Of a stretch of DNA of 40,586 bases, positions 32,965 through 40,586 are shown piece after piece (position 1 is the stretch's first letter; each line of letters starts with the position of its first letter). The DNA is taken from positions 1 to 40,586 of the forward strand of contig CAZCCL010000010.1 of assembly GCA_964497095.1 (NCBI GenBank). Reading direction: 5' to 3'. The stretch comes from CAVPLM01 sp964497095. Its GTDB lineage: Bacteria; Actinomycetota; Thermoleophilia; RBG-16-64-13. The notes under the pieces were generated by a model. The model was not told the origin of the DNA and searched no databases. It was given only the letters and a program-made list of their open reading frames with translations. Position numbers and translations under genes: made by a program.

Positions 32965-33350
32965 TGACAGGCGGCGAGATACGGCGAGGTTCGATCTACC
33001 TTGCCGATTTCGGCGTGGACGCCGATGTCCAGCCGGGAGGCAGAAGTAAGAAGCGGCCGGTGCTTGTCGTCCAGAACGACTGGGGGAACGCGTACGCCGA
33101 CACGACGATCGTCGTGCCTCTGAGTTCGGGGGTGCCTTCCCGATCGTATCCGTTCCACGTGGAACTTCCCGCGGACATCTTGGGTAAGCCCGGGATCATC
33201 CTGTGCGAGCAGATCTGGACCTTGAGCCTCCAGCGTCTCGATCCTGGGGAGCTGGCCGAGTGTCCCTCATGGCTCATGGACCAGGTGGATGAAGCGCTCC
33301 GCCACTCGCTAGGGCTGTCCGCCGAGACCGCACAGCGGCCTTTCGCCTAG
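32961..33350 (+). CDS. mazF: MazF/PemK-family endoribonuclease toxin
   Basis: A 129-residue toxin of the MazF fold, which cleaves mRNA at short sequence motifs. Characteristic segments are IRRGSIYLADFG at the start, KKRPVLVVQND, TTIVVPLSS (with the catalytic Thr/Ser region) and GIILCEQIWTLSLQRL, where MazF proteins usually have an R-x-D-Q or E-Q turn. The length is normal. The start overlaps the antitoxin stop. The cleavage specificity cannot be predicted. Confidence 0.9.
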   Translation: MMTGGEIRRGSIYLADFGVDADVQPGGRSKKRPVLVVQNDWGNAYADTTIVVPLSSGVPSRSYPFHVELPADILGKPGIILCEQIWTLSLQRLDPGELAECPSWLMDQVDEALRHSLGLSAETAQRPFA

Positions 33351-33372
33351 CGGCCCCCAGCCGATGGAGGCA

Positions 33373-33392
33373 CCGAGAGAACGGCTTCTCGG
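33373..33392. terminator. Hairpin between convergent mazF and CDF genes
   Basis: Arms ccgaga (33373-33378) and tctcgg (33387-33392) with an eight-base loop lie in the 69-bp gap between the two stop codons. It could terminate transcription from both sides. Confidence 0.4.
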
Positions 33393-33419
33393 CGGCGAAC
33401 GGGGGACCGGGTGGCCCGG

Positions 33420-34334
33420 TCAGGTGGGGTCGGGAGGGCCCTCCACTTCGATGAAGATCCGGTCCACTTCCGGGAAGGGCCCCGTGATGCCCTCCTCGAT
33501 ACGGTGCACGGCGGCGTGGATCTCCTCTACCACAAGGCCCGGGGCGAAACGCACCTCGATGTTGAGCAGCACGTTTTCCGGTCCCAAGTGCAGGGTCAGT
33601 ACCGCGCCGAGTCCTTCCACCGCCGGGTCCGCCAAGGCGATCTCCCGGATGGCCGCCACCAGAGCCGGGTCGGCCGCTTCGCCGACCATCAGGCTCCTGC
33701 TCTCGTAGGCGAGCCAACTGGCGGTGCATATCAGGATGATGCCGATCACCAGCGAGGCCACACCGTCGACGAGGGGCGCTTCCAACTGATGGCTGAGGAA
33801 GACGCCGACGAAGGCGACCACCAGCCCCAGAAGTGCCGCTGTGTCCTCGAAAAGCACCGTGAACAGACTGGGGTCCTTGCCATGGCGGATCGCCGTCAAG
33901 ACCCGTTGAGTGCCTTTGGCCTTGCGGAACACCCTCCAGGCTACGCTGAACGAGAACAACTCGAACACCATGGCCAGGGCGAGCACGATGTAGTTGATGG
34001 TAGGGTTCTCGAGAGGGGAGGGGTCGCGGATGTGCACGATACCCTCGTAGAGGGACATGCCGCCCCCCACGCCGAAGATGCTCACGGCGACGATGAGGCT
34101 CCAGAAGTAGACCTCCATGCCGTGGCCGAACGGATGGTTGGTATCGGCCGGCCGGGCTCCACGCCGCAGGCCGTGGAAGAGGAGCACGCCGTTGCCGGTG
34201 TCGACCAGAGAGTGGATACCTTCGGAGATCATGGCCGAGCTGCCGGTCAGGGCTGCGGCCATGAACTTGATGGCCGCGATGGCCGCGTTGCCCACTATCG
34301 CGGCCACCACAGCTTTTTTCGACTCTGCCGCCAT
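33420..34334 (-). CDS. Cation diffusion facilitator (CDF) metal exporter
   Basis: A 304-residue CDF-family antiporter that exports divalent metal ions such as Zn2+. The transmembrane part includes SSAMISEGIHSLVDTGNGVL with the metal-site residues on helix 2, the conserved HPFGHGMEVYFWSL, and LFEDTAALLGLVVAFVG on helix 5. The C-terminal cytoplasmic domain (VLTLHLGPENVLLNIEVRFA) is the usual ferredoxin-like fold. The pattern is closest to the ZnT9-like branch. ATG 34334 has ggag upstream; the frame stays open far beyond but without protein-like sequence. It is divergent from the beta-helix gene. Confidence 0.9.
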   Translation of the reverse strand: MAAESKKAVVAAIVGNAAIAAIKFMAAALTGSSAMISEGIHSLVDTGNGVLLFHGLRRGARPADTNHPFGHGMEVYFWSLIVAVSIFGVGGGMSLYEGIVHIRDPSPLENPTINYIVLALAMVFELFSFSVAWRVFRKAKGTQRVLTAIRHGKDPSLFTVLFEDTAALLGLVVAFVGVFLSHQLEAPLVDGVASLVIGIILICTASWLAYESRSLMVGEAADPALVAAIREIALADPAVEGLGAVLTLHLGPENVLLNIEVRFAPGLVVEEIHAAVHRIEEGITGPFPEVDRIFIEVEGPPDPT

Positions 34335-34553
34335 GAGCTCCACTCTACACCGCGGTGCTGCCTGTGTGTATTCTGTCCCGCGGACGTGCGCCGGGGTCGG
34401 GTGCGTAGGAGACAGGTATCTGGCGCCGCTTCGCGAGTCCGGGGCCGGCTTGACAACGAGTCTTGGCTGCGCGACCCTTGCCCGAGTCTCTGAGGCTGTG
34501 CGGCGGGGGCGACCAGCGGACTCGGCGGGAAGGTGTAGTTTGAGGATACTTCC

Positions 34554-35771
34554 ATGGATCTGCGACTGAGGGGCTACGACAAGATCGTCCGGTTGGTGGA
34601 GAAGGGGGTCATCGCCCTCAATCCTCTCAGCCTGGACATCGGCGACGATGTGGATGTGAGCCGGATCTCCGGGGACGGGGTGACCCTGTATCCGGGATGC
34701 CGTATCTACGGCGCCAAGACCGTCGTCTCGGCAGGCTGCACGTTGGGTGCCGAAGGCCCGGTCACGCTCGAGGACTGCCGTCTGGGCCCCGAGGTGGAAC
34801 TCAAAGGGGGCAGTTTCAAGCAGGCGGTCTTCCTGGAGAAGGCAAGCATGGGGCCGGGAGCTCAGGTGCGGGAGGGATGTCTGCTGGAGGAGGAGGCCGG
34901 TGGTGCGCACAGCGTGGGGCTGAAGCAGACCGTCCTTCTGCCGTTCGTCACCCTTGGGAGTCTCATCAATCTCTGCGACTGTCTCATGGCCGGGGGGACC
35001 AGCCGGAAAGACCACAGCGAGGTAGGCAGTTCCTACATCCACTTCAACTACACGCCCGATGGCGGCAAGGCCACGCCCTCCCTCTTCGGGGACGTACCCC
35101 GCGGGGTGATGCTGGACCGGCCGCCGATCTTCCTGGGCGGCCAAGGGGGAGTAGTCGGCCCCGTTCGGGTCGCATACGGCACGGTGGTCGCCGCCGGGTC
35201 GATCCTCCGCCGTGATGTCCTCGATGAGGGCAGACTCGTCGTCACCGCTGCGCCTCCCGGTCTGGAACGGGATCGGAGCCCCGGCGCCTTCGCGGATCTG
35301 CGCCGGGTCGTTCGTAACAACGTGGTCTATCTCGCGAACCTGGCAGCGCTGGAGGCATGGTACGTGGAAACCCGGCAGCCGTTCTTCGCAAGACAGGACA
35401 TGGGCGCTCTGGTGTACGAAGGGGCCTTGGAGATGTTGTCTTCAGCAAAGCGGGAGCGTACGTACCGTCTGAAGACCTTGGCGGAGACGGCGCGGGTCTC
35501 GAATCCTGCTGGGCGAGAGTTCAAGGAGCGGGCCGATGAGGTCTGCGGGCTGTTCGAGGGGTTTTCGGCGGGAGCCGGCGCGGAGACCTTTCTCAAGACG
35601 TTCGAGCCTGCCGCTGCGGCCGCGACCGGTGGCTATGTCGAAACGATCCAAAGGTTGACACCAGAGGTGCGGACCAAAGGATTCGAGTGGCTCCAGGGGA
35701 TTGTCGACACGCTCTGCGAGAAAGCGCAGACGCTCCTACCGTCGATGGACCTTGTCGGTAGAGGGCGCTAG
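34554..35771 (+). CDS. Left-handed beta-helix protein, GlmU-acetyltransferase-like
   Basis: A 405-residue protein. Residues ~45-235 show hexapeptide repeats of a left-handed beta helix (VTLYPGCRIYGAKTVVSAGC, and later GVVGPVRVAYGTVVAAGSIL). The segment SSYIHFNYTPDGGKAT resembles the CNYDG loop of the GlmU acetyltransferase domain. The N-terminal uridylyltransferase domain of GlmU is missing; instead a helical C-terminal half of ~170 residues follows (RRVVRNNVVYLANLAALEAW). It lies 22 bp before glmM, suggesting a role in UDP-GlcNAc or another amino-sugar nucleotide. Acyltransferase activity is an inference; a structural or sugar-binding role is possible. Confidence 0.75.
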   Translation: MDLRLRGYDKIVRLVEKGVIALNPLSLDIGDDVDVSRISGDGVTLYPGCRIYGAKTVVSAGCTLGAEGPVTLEDCRLGPEVELKGGSFKQAVFLEKASMGPGAQVREGCLLEEEAGGAHSVGLKQTVLLPFVTLGSLINLCDCLMAGGTSRKDHSEVGSSYIHFNYTPDGGKATPSLFGDVPRGVMLDRPPIFLGGQGGVVGPVRVAYGTVVAAGSILRRDVLDEGRLVVTAAPPGLERDRSPGAFADLRRVVRNNVVYLANLAALEAWYVETRQPFFARQDMGALVYEGALEMLSSAKRERTYRLKTLAETARVSNPAGREFKERADEVCGLFEGFSAGAGAETFLKTFEPAAAAATGGYVETIQRLTPEVRTKGFEWLQGIVDTLCEKAQTLLPSMDLVGRGR

Positions 35772-35793
35772 GTACCGCGTGAGGCAGCGGCAC

Positions 35794-37143
35794 GTGGGCA
35801 GGTTGTTCGGGACCGACGGGATAAGAGGCGAAGCCTATCGGTATCCCATGGACGCGGAGACGGCCTTCGCCGTCGGCCAGGCCCTGACCCGGGTCCTCGG
35901 CAAGCGGCACCGCACGACTAAAGTGGTCATCGGCAAAGATACCCGTGTCTCCGGGGACATGCTTGAGAGCGCTCTGGAGGCGGGCGTCAGATCCGCGGGG
36001 GGCGCTCCCTGCCTCGTGGGAGTCCTGCCCACGCCGGGAGTCGCCTTTGTCACTGCCAACGGACAGGCGGATGCCGGTGTGGTCGTCTCCGCTTCTCACA
36101 ATCCCTATCAGGACAACGGCATCAAGGTCTTCTCGGGTGTCGGCTTCAAACTCAGCGACGAGCAGCAAGAAGCCATCGAGGACCTCGTCCTTGGGGGCCG
36201 CCTGCCCAGAATGACGCCCCCCTCGTCCGACACGAGTCCGGTCCGCCGTCTGGACGACGCCACCTCGCGGTACGTCACCTTCCTGAAGAACACCTTTCCT
36301 CACGATCTCTCAGCGAAGGGCCTGAAGATGGTCCTGGACACGGCAAACGGCGCCACCTACCAGGTGGCTCCGGCGGTCTTTGCCGGATTGGGGGCCGAGG
36401 TCATAGTGATCCACGACACGCCCGATGGGCTGAACATAAACAGAGATTGCGGTTCGGAGCATACCGAAGACCTCGCGAAGACGGTCGCGGAGAACCGAGC
36501 AGCGATCGGCCTGGCTTTCGATGGCGACGGTGACCGCTTGATCGCGGTGGACGAGAAGGGCGCGAAGCTTACCGGGGATCAGGTGCTGATCATCTGTGCC
36601 TTGATGCTCAAGGAAGCAGGCCGGCTGAAAAACGATCTGCTCGTCTCCACCATCATGAGCAACATGGGCTTGAGCGCAGCCTGCAGGAAGTACGGCCTGA
36701 GGAACCATGCGGCCCGGGTGGGTGACCGCTACGTGCTGGAAGACATGCAGCGACTGGGAGCGGTGCTGGGAGGGGAGGAATCCGGTCATGTGATCTTCCT
36801 CGACCACCACACCACAGGTGATGGGATCCTAGCAGGCATACAGCTCGTGGCTGCCATGCTCAACGCCGGTAGGCCTCTTTCGGAGATGGCCGGATTGATG
36901 GAAGTGTTTCCGCAGCGGCTCGTGAATGTCGAGGTCAAGAGCAAGCCCGAAATCGAATCGGTGCCCGAGATCATCGAGGCTATCAGACAGGTGGAAGCTG
37001 CACTCGGCCAAGAGGGACGCGTCCTGGTGAGATACTCCGGCACCCAGGATATGTGCCGAGTCATGGTCGAGGGGCCTACCGAGGAGATCACGGAGAGATA
37101 CGCCTTGCAGCTGGCCGGCGTGGTGAAAGCGGCGATCGGATAG
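35794..37143 (+). CDS. glmM: Phosphoglucosamine mutase
   Basis: A 449-residue phosphohexomutase converting glucosamine-6-P to glucosamine-1-P for peptidoglycan precursor synthesis. It starts GRLFGTDGIRG, the family beginning. The phosphoserine loop VSASHNPYQDNG has Ser101 (Ser102 in E. coli GlmM). The metal loop is AFDGDGDRLIAVD, the sugar loop GGEESGHVIF and the phosphate-binding loop VRYSGTQDMCRVMVEG. GTG 35794 was chosen because it gives the standard N-terminus; GTG 35779 is possible. It sits between the beta-helix gene and a nucleotidyltransferase gene with very short gaps, which implies an operon. Confidence 0.93.
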   Translation: MGRLFGTDGIRGEAYRYPMDAETAFAVGQALTRVLGKRHRTTKVVIGKDTRVSGDMLESALEAGVRSAGGAPCLVGVLPTPGVAFVTANGQADAGVVVSASHNPYQDNGIKVFSGVGFKLSDEQQEAIEDLVLGGRLPRMTPPSSDTSPVRRLDDATSRYVTFLKNTFPHDLSAKGLKMVLDTANGATYQVAPAVFAGLGAEVIVIHDTPDGLNINRDCGSEHTEDLAKTVAENRAAIGLAFDGDGDRLIAVDEKGAKLTGDQVLIICALMLKEAGRLKNDLLVSTIMSNMGLSAACRKYGLRNHAARVGDRYVLEDMQRLGAVLGGEESGHVIFLDHHTTGDGILAGIQLVAAMLNAGRPLSEMAGLMEVFPQRLVNVEVKSKPEIESVPEIIEAIRQVEAALGQEGRVLVRYSGTQDMCRVMVEGPTEEITERYALQLAGVVKAAIG

Positions 37144-37147
37144 GGAC

Positions 37148-38062
37148 GTGGCGCTAGAACAGGATATCGTCCGACTGGTGGAGGAGCGCGGTCCTCAGAC
37201 CGGGGCCGAGGTGCGTGAAGCCCTGGGCGCGAAGGGTTTCGGCCTGTGGCAGGCGTGCATGCGGTCGAACGAGCTCGGAGTCAGACGGGTAGGGCGGTGG
37301 TATCTCAGGCTCGACAAGAAAGTGGAAGGCTACGCCCGGTTGTCGCCGTCGATTCTGCGCGAGTTCCTCACCTACTCGGTGGTGGGGCTTGCGAGCGATC
37401 CGGTCAGGCTGGATGTGCGGGCAGAGCAGCTTGCGGCCCGAATCAAAGAGATCAGCGCAGCCAAGCTTAGGCTGGCGCAGAGGGTGATCGGCGAGATCGG
37501 CAGTCGCGTCGTGGGGGAGGAGGCCGGGGCGGAGGAGCTCTTCTGCGTCCTTCTCGCGGGCGACATAGTGTACGAGATGGGTCACGACGCACCCCGGCCG
37601 GAACGCAGCACCGGGACCATGGTGAGGGGCTCCGATATCGACTTGGTCGTCATCATGAATGACACAGCGCCGGAGGAACTGGCCAAAAAGATCGACGACG
37701 CCATCTATGAGCAGAAATACCGCTACCTCATCAACCCGTCCATAAGGGAGGAGATCGACTACGTCATCAAACCCCTCGAACGTCTCAAAGGGCAGGCTGA
37801 GTTCGACACTTTCAAGAAGATGGTGCCCTGCAAGATCCTGGACGAGGCCGTCTGGTTATACGGCAGCCAGACGTTGTTTCGGGCGGCGAAGGCTGTGCTG
37901 GTGGAACGGGGGATCTCCGACAAACTGACCGCCATGGAAGAAGACGCGGTCCGGTTTCGGCAGAGGGCCGAGAAAGATCTTCTGACCATGGGCGAGCGCA
38001 GCCTGAGCGGCGTCCGCATGCATCTGTTCTACCCCACTGAGGAGTCCGACGAGTTCGATTGA
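37148..38062 (+). CDS. Winged-helix plus nucleotidyltransferase-fold protein
   Basis: A 304-residue protein. The N-terminal ~55 residues look like a winged helix (DIVRLVEERGPQTGAEVREA). The centre carries the polymerase-beta-type nucleotidyltransferase signature GSDIDLVVIMND with Gly161, Ser162, Asp163 and Asp165, plus EEIDYVIKPLER, which may give the third acidic residue. The remainder is helical. The target of nucleotide transfer is unknown: it could be a protein, RNA end or small molecule. The GTG lies four bases after the glmM stop, so it is translated from the same message, hinting at regulation of amino-sugar metabolism. Confidence 0.75.
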   Translation: MALEQDIVRLVEERGPQTGAEVREALGAKGFGLWQACMRSNELGVRRVGRWYLRLDKKVEGYARLSPSILREFLTYSVVGLASDPVRLDVRAEQLAARIKEISAAKLRLAQRVIGEIGSRVVGEEAGAEELFCVLLAGDIVYEMGHDAPRPERSTGTMVRGSDIDLVVIMNDTAPEELAKKIDDAIYEQKYRYLINPSIREEIDYVIKPLERLKGQAEFDTFKKMVPCKILDEAVWLYGSQTLFRAAKAVLVERGISDKLTAMEEDAVRFRQRAEKDLLTMGERSLSGVRMHLFYPTEESDEFD

Positions 38063-38069
38063 CCGGAAA

Positions 38070-38102
38070 ACCCCGACGGGGGGCCGATCCATCCGCCGGG
38101 GT
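38070..38102. terminator. Hairpin between convergent nucleotidyltransferase and rubrerythrin genes
   Basis: Arms accccg (38070-38075) and cggggt (38097-38102) flank a 21-base GC-rich loop in the 93-bp gap between stop codons. An alternative smaller hairpin, ccccg/cgggg, shares the 5' arm. It is a possible bidirectional terminator. Confidence 0.35.
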
Positions 38103-38155
38103 CTGTCCGAGTGTAGAGACACGTTCAGAGCCCCGGTCGAGGCCGGAGCGCCGAC

Positions 38156-38698
38156 TTAGGCGAAGTAGCGGTCGAGAAGACCCTGGAAGGCCTTTCCGTG
38201 GCGAGCCTCGTCCCTGGCCATCTCGTGCACGGTGTCGTGAATGGCATCGTAGCCGAGCTCCTTGGCCAACTTGGCCAGCTCCACCTTGCCGGCGGTGGCG
38301 CCGCATTCGGCCTCTACCCGCTTCTGCAGATTGGTCTTGCCCTCGGCCGATACGACTTCTCCGAGCAGTTCCGCGAAGCGGGCGGCGTGGTCCGCCTCCT
38401 CGAAGGCGATGCGTTTGTAAGCTTCGGCGATCTCCGGATAACCCTCCCGGTCGGCCGCTCGGGACATGGCCAGATACATGCCGACCTCGGAGCATTCTCC
38501 GTCGAAGTTGTTCTTGAGACCCTCGATCACCCGCGGGTCGACGTCCTTGGCGATGCCGACCACGTGCTCGGCCGCCCAGTTGAAGCCGACCTCGGTGATC
38601 AGAATGCACCTGTCTCCGGGGGCTTTGCACTGCGGGCACTGTTCCCAAGGGGAATCACCTTCGTGGACGTAGCCGCACACGGCGCACCTGTACTTCAT
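38156..38698 (-). CDS. Rubrerythrin with N-terminal rubredoxin (reverse rubrerythrin type)
   Basis: A 180-residue peroxide-scavenging protein typical of anaerobes. The N-terminal rubredoxin-like domain has CAVCGYVHEG and CPQCKAPG as its iron ligands. It is followed by a four-helix ferritin-like diiron domain with FEEADHAARFAELLGE and DEARHGKAFQGLLDRY providing the ExxH ligands. The domain order is reversed relative to classical rubrerythrin, as in oxygen-responsive reverse rubrerythrins of clostridia. ATG 38698 is nine bases from aggagg; a GTG at 38704 is too close to that site. It is divergent from the gene at 38947 and would supply defence against H2O2. Confidence 0.92.
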   Translation of the reverse strand: MKYRCAVCGYVHEGDSPWEQCPQCKAPGDRCILITEVGFNWAAEHVVGIAKDVDPRVIEGLKNNFDGECSEVGMYLAMSRAADREGYPEIAEAYKRIAFEEADHAARFAELLGEVVSAEGKTNLQKRVEAECGATAGKVELAKLAKELGYDAIHDTVHEMARDEARHGKAFQGLLDRYFA

Positions 38699-38836
38699 GC
38701 TCACTAACCTCCTGTGGATTCGGCTTGACGGTCGTGCTCAACCTTGTATCTCGACGCCCCGTCCGACGACGAGGGGGCGATACTGGGGTGGGTATTCCAA
38801 AAACCCACAGTGGTCAAACCTGGAGGCCGGCAGTAC

Positions 38837-38861
38837 GCGGCACTTCATGGCAGCGTGCCGC
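38837..38861. other. Hairpin and direct repeat in the divergent rubrerythrin spacer
   Basis: Arms gcggcac (38837-38843) and gtgccgc (38855-38861) form a perfect 7-bp stem. A nine-base direct repeat cagtacgcg (38831-38839 and 38868-38876) overlaps it. It may be a regulator site or leader structure for the gene at 38947. No other feature is clear in 38705-38946. Confidence 0.3.
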
Positions 38862-38946
38862 CTCCTACAGTACGCGCCCCTTGAGGGCCGTGCCTGCCCG
38901 CGGAGAATGGGAGATAGCGACTACACGCAAGAGAAGGAGGCTCGCT

Positions 38947-39228
38947 ATGGGCAAGTTCCTGGTCGTTCATCCCGTGGGCGGAGACATGGACATGGAGGCA
39001 GCCACGCCTCTCGCGCGGGCGATCAAGGCCGAGTGTACCGCCGACGCCTACTGGGTCCGGAGTTGGTATGTGCCTGGAGAGGGCAAGCTCTACTGTGAGT
39101 GGGACGCCAAGGACGCCGATGCGGTTAGCCAGGTCATGGCTCAGGCCGCGAAAGCAGTACCACAAGTACCCCCGGTCGAGGGGATCTACGCGATCGGGGG
39201 TATGGTGACGGGGAAGGACTTTCGGTAG
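38947..39228 (+). CDS. Small DUF4242-like ferredoxin-fold protein
   Basis: A 93-residue protein. The pattern LARAIKAECTADAYWVRSWY followed by VPGEGKLYCEWDAKDADAVS resembles DUF4242 proteins, of which Streptomyces SCO4226 binds nickel. It starts MGKFLVVHPVGGDMDMEAA; this His- and Asp/Glu-rich N-terminus could also bind metal, which is an inference. ATG 38947 follows aaggaggct. It stands alone, divergent from rubrerythrin and convergent with the last gene. Confidence 0.7.
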   Translation: MGKFLVVHPVGGDMDMEAATPLARAIKAECTADAYWVRSWYVPGEGKLYCEWDAKDADAVSQVMAQAAKAVPQVPPVEGIYAIGGMVTGKDFR

Positions 39229-39242
39229 CGACCAGTCGCCCG

Positions 39243-40586
39243 CTAACCACCGCAACGCCACGTCTGGGGGTCAAGTCCTTTGCGGCTGCTGAAACTGTAG
39301 GTCGCGTCGCTTCCAGAGACGCCTTCGCCTGTGGGTGGATCGCCTCTGTGCAGGGTGGCCGAATCCGGGCCTACTTCGACGGTCAAGGCCGCGCCAGGAT
39401 AGCGGGTCCGCAGCACGTTCGCCAGCAACAGCGCCTTTTCCACCCCGTCGCCGCGGCCGTAGTTCCAAACCTCGTCGGGCTGGGCCAAGCGGCCGGGCTC
39501 GTCGTAGATGGATTCCTGGACCAACCCCTCGACGGCGTTCAGCAGCGCAGCGTCGTCGAGAGCGGCCGTGGCCGCAATCGACACAGGACACCGTTCAAGC
39601 GCCGCTTTGAGGAACGGGTCGGGCTCTGTGCGGCTCAGATCTCGGTAGGCGTAGAAGGCCAGGTCGGCGAATTCGTTGGCCGGGCGCAGAGATTCGAGCC
39701 GCGCCACGATCTCGGCGCGCTCCATGCCGACCTCGAGGGCCAGTGGGGGCTGATTCCGCCTGAAGGTCCGGGCCGCGGCATCGGGGAGGCGCGGCTCCGT
39801 CCAGCAGAAGTCGCGCAGCCGCTCGAGGGCGTCTTGCCCTCTCACGCAGTCGCCGGCCAGCGCCTCGACGAGTAAGGCGAAGCCTTCAGGGGTGCGGATG
39901 TCCACCCGCTTCTGTCGCACCATTTCTTCCAGGTCGTCCAGCACGATGCGATCGGGGAGCGGCTGTGCCTCGAAGTCCTCCCCGGCTACCTCCATCATGA
40001 GACGCTCTCGAGTGTCGTCGTTGAAGCGGAACGGGCAGTCATACTCGTAGGCGAGAAGCTTCTCCATGGCGATGTAGTGGTCCACCCCGAAGTTGGTCCA
40101 CCGGGCTTGGAAGCACTTCTGGAGCTCGGCACTGTGGCGTATGAAGTTACCGAGGATCTGCGGGGTGAGCGGCGTCTGCAGGAAGCGATGGAGCTTACCG
40201 GCAAAGCGCTCGTACGCCTCGGGGTCGATGGTGGCCTCGGGAAACAGGATGTGCACATATCCGGTCTCGTGAGCCACGAGAGTCACCCGCTCGTTCTCCA
40301 AGGCCCGCCGGGCCTGGGCGGAAAGGGCGGTGCCGTTGAACCACATGTTCTTGGTCACCAGCCGGCGGTTGTTGGTGAGGATGCCCTGGCCGGTGTCGAT
40401 GAAGTTCTGGGAATGTAGAGGGGTGGCCATGAGGAAGATCTCGCTGAGAGGGATGCGCCCCACTATGAACAGGGCGGCTGCATAAAGAGTGGCCAGGGAA
40501 ACGCACTCCCCGGCTCCGAACGAGTACTCGGGCTTGTGGCGGAAGGCGTCCATGGCCTCGACCGTCTCCGTCTTCCAGTACGGGAT
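39243..40586 (-). CDS. Transglutaminase-like protein, N-terminus outside the window
   Basis: The C-terminal 447 residues of a reverse-strand gene; the frame is still open at the right edge (IPYWKTETVEA precedes the first internal Met). The segment GAGECVSLATLYAAALFIVG followed by MATPLHSQNF has the Cys then His arrangement of transglutaminase/NlpC-like cysteine enzymes, though the third residue is not obvious. The rest is mostly helical and unfamiliar (NMWFNGTALSAQARRALENE, then ARWTNFGVDHYIAMEKLLAY). The C-terminus ends in a small beta-rich part (YPGAALTVEVGPDSATLHRG). The functional call is tentative. Confidence 0.6.
   Translation of the reverse strand: MPYWKTETVEAMDAFRHKPEYSFGAGECVSLATLYAAALFIVGRIPLSEIFLMATPLHSQNFIDTGQGILTNNRRLVTKNMWFNGTALSAQARRALENERVTLVAHETGYVHILFPEATIDPEAYERFAGKLHRFLQTPLTPQILGNFIRHSAELQKCFQARWTNFGVDHYIAMEKLLAYEYDCPFRFNDDTRERLMMEVAGEDFEAQPLPDRIVLDDLEEMVRQKRVDIRTPEGFALLVEALAGDCVRGQDALERLRDFCWTEPRLPDAAARTFRRNQPPLALEVGMERAEIVARLESLRPANEFADLAFYAYRDLSRTEPDPFLKAALERCPVSIAATAALDDAALLNAVEGLVQESIYDEPGRLAQPDEVWNYGRGDGVEKALLLANVLRTRYPGAALTVEVGPDSATLHRGDPPTGEGVSGSDATYSFSSRKGLDPQTWRCGG

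Noticed and set aside
34335..35144. N-terminal extension of the CDF transporter on the reverse strand
   Set aside because: The frame is open but is antisense to the beta-helix gene and not protein-like; the family start is at 34334.
34554..35771. Calling the beta-helix gene glmU
   Set aside because: The uridylyltransferase domain is absent and the helical C-terminal half is not part of GlmU.

Overview
The window is high-GC DNA (roughly 60% or more by eye) with the gene content of an Actinomycetota-like, Gram-positive-type bacterium. The pointers are an S-layer-homology surface peptidase, several predicted lipoproteins, GTG starts, a DrrAB-like exporter and actinobacterial-type insertion-sequence relics. 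Rubrerythrin and a set of transcarboxylase-type subunits suggest an anaerobic or microaerophilic life with a propionate/methylmalonyl-CoA branch. No rRNA, tRNA or CRISPR array was found, and the lineage cannot be fixed more closely from the sequence alone.

Positions 1-8100 are an accessory stretch. An unrecognised 208-residue protein is followed by three toxin-type modules: YefM/YoeB-like, a Fic protein carrying its own inhibitory motif and a winged helix, and a DUF1778/GNAT pair. Each has an inverted-repeat operator candidate at its promoter. A small HTH protein lies among them. Next comes an exonuclease/endonuclease/phosphatase-fold gene cut off by an IS3-family remnant. That remnant is itself fused at 5877-5880 to the first 32 codons of an IS1380-type transposase in the opposite orientation. 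A lone degenerate GGDEF protein, a frameshifted small membrane protein and about 850 bp without a convincing gene follow. A fourth toxin pair (RHH/MazF) lies at 32.7-33.4 kb.

Positions 8.1-24.9 kb hold cell-envelope and transport genes. In order these are a 7-TM protein with a DrrAB-type ABC exporter; a YgbA-like nitrosative-stress protein; an SLH plus M15 peptidase; a frameshifted GyrI-like gene; a 1395-residue alpha-2-macroglobulin-like lipoprotein with an intact thioester and receptor-binding-type C-terminus; RmuC; an EcsC-family protein; and a MarR regulator overlapping a heterodimeric ABC exporter. Between ygbA and the SLH peptidase lies a 60-nt element that can fold into two mutually exclusive hairpins.

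Positions 24.9-40.6 kb hold metabolism and housekeeping. A flavin reductase-like protein precedes a three-gene operon encoding 12S-, 5S- and 1.3S-type subunits of a transcarboxylase. A 12-repeat TPR protein follows. Then come a cytochrome b5-like lipoprotein paired with a ferric-reductase-like membrane protein, a GYD-domain protein, RHH/MazF, a CDF metal exporter, and an apparent operon of a left-handed beta-helix protein, GlmM and a nucleotidyltransferase. The window ends with rubrerythrin, a DUF4242-like protein and a transglutaminase-like gene that runs off the right edge.
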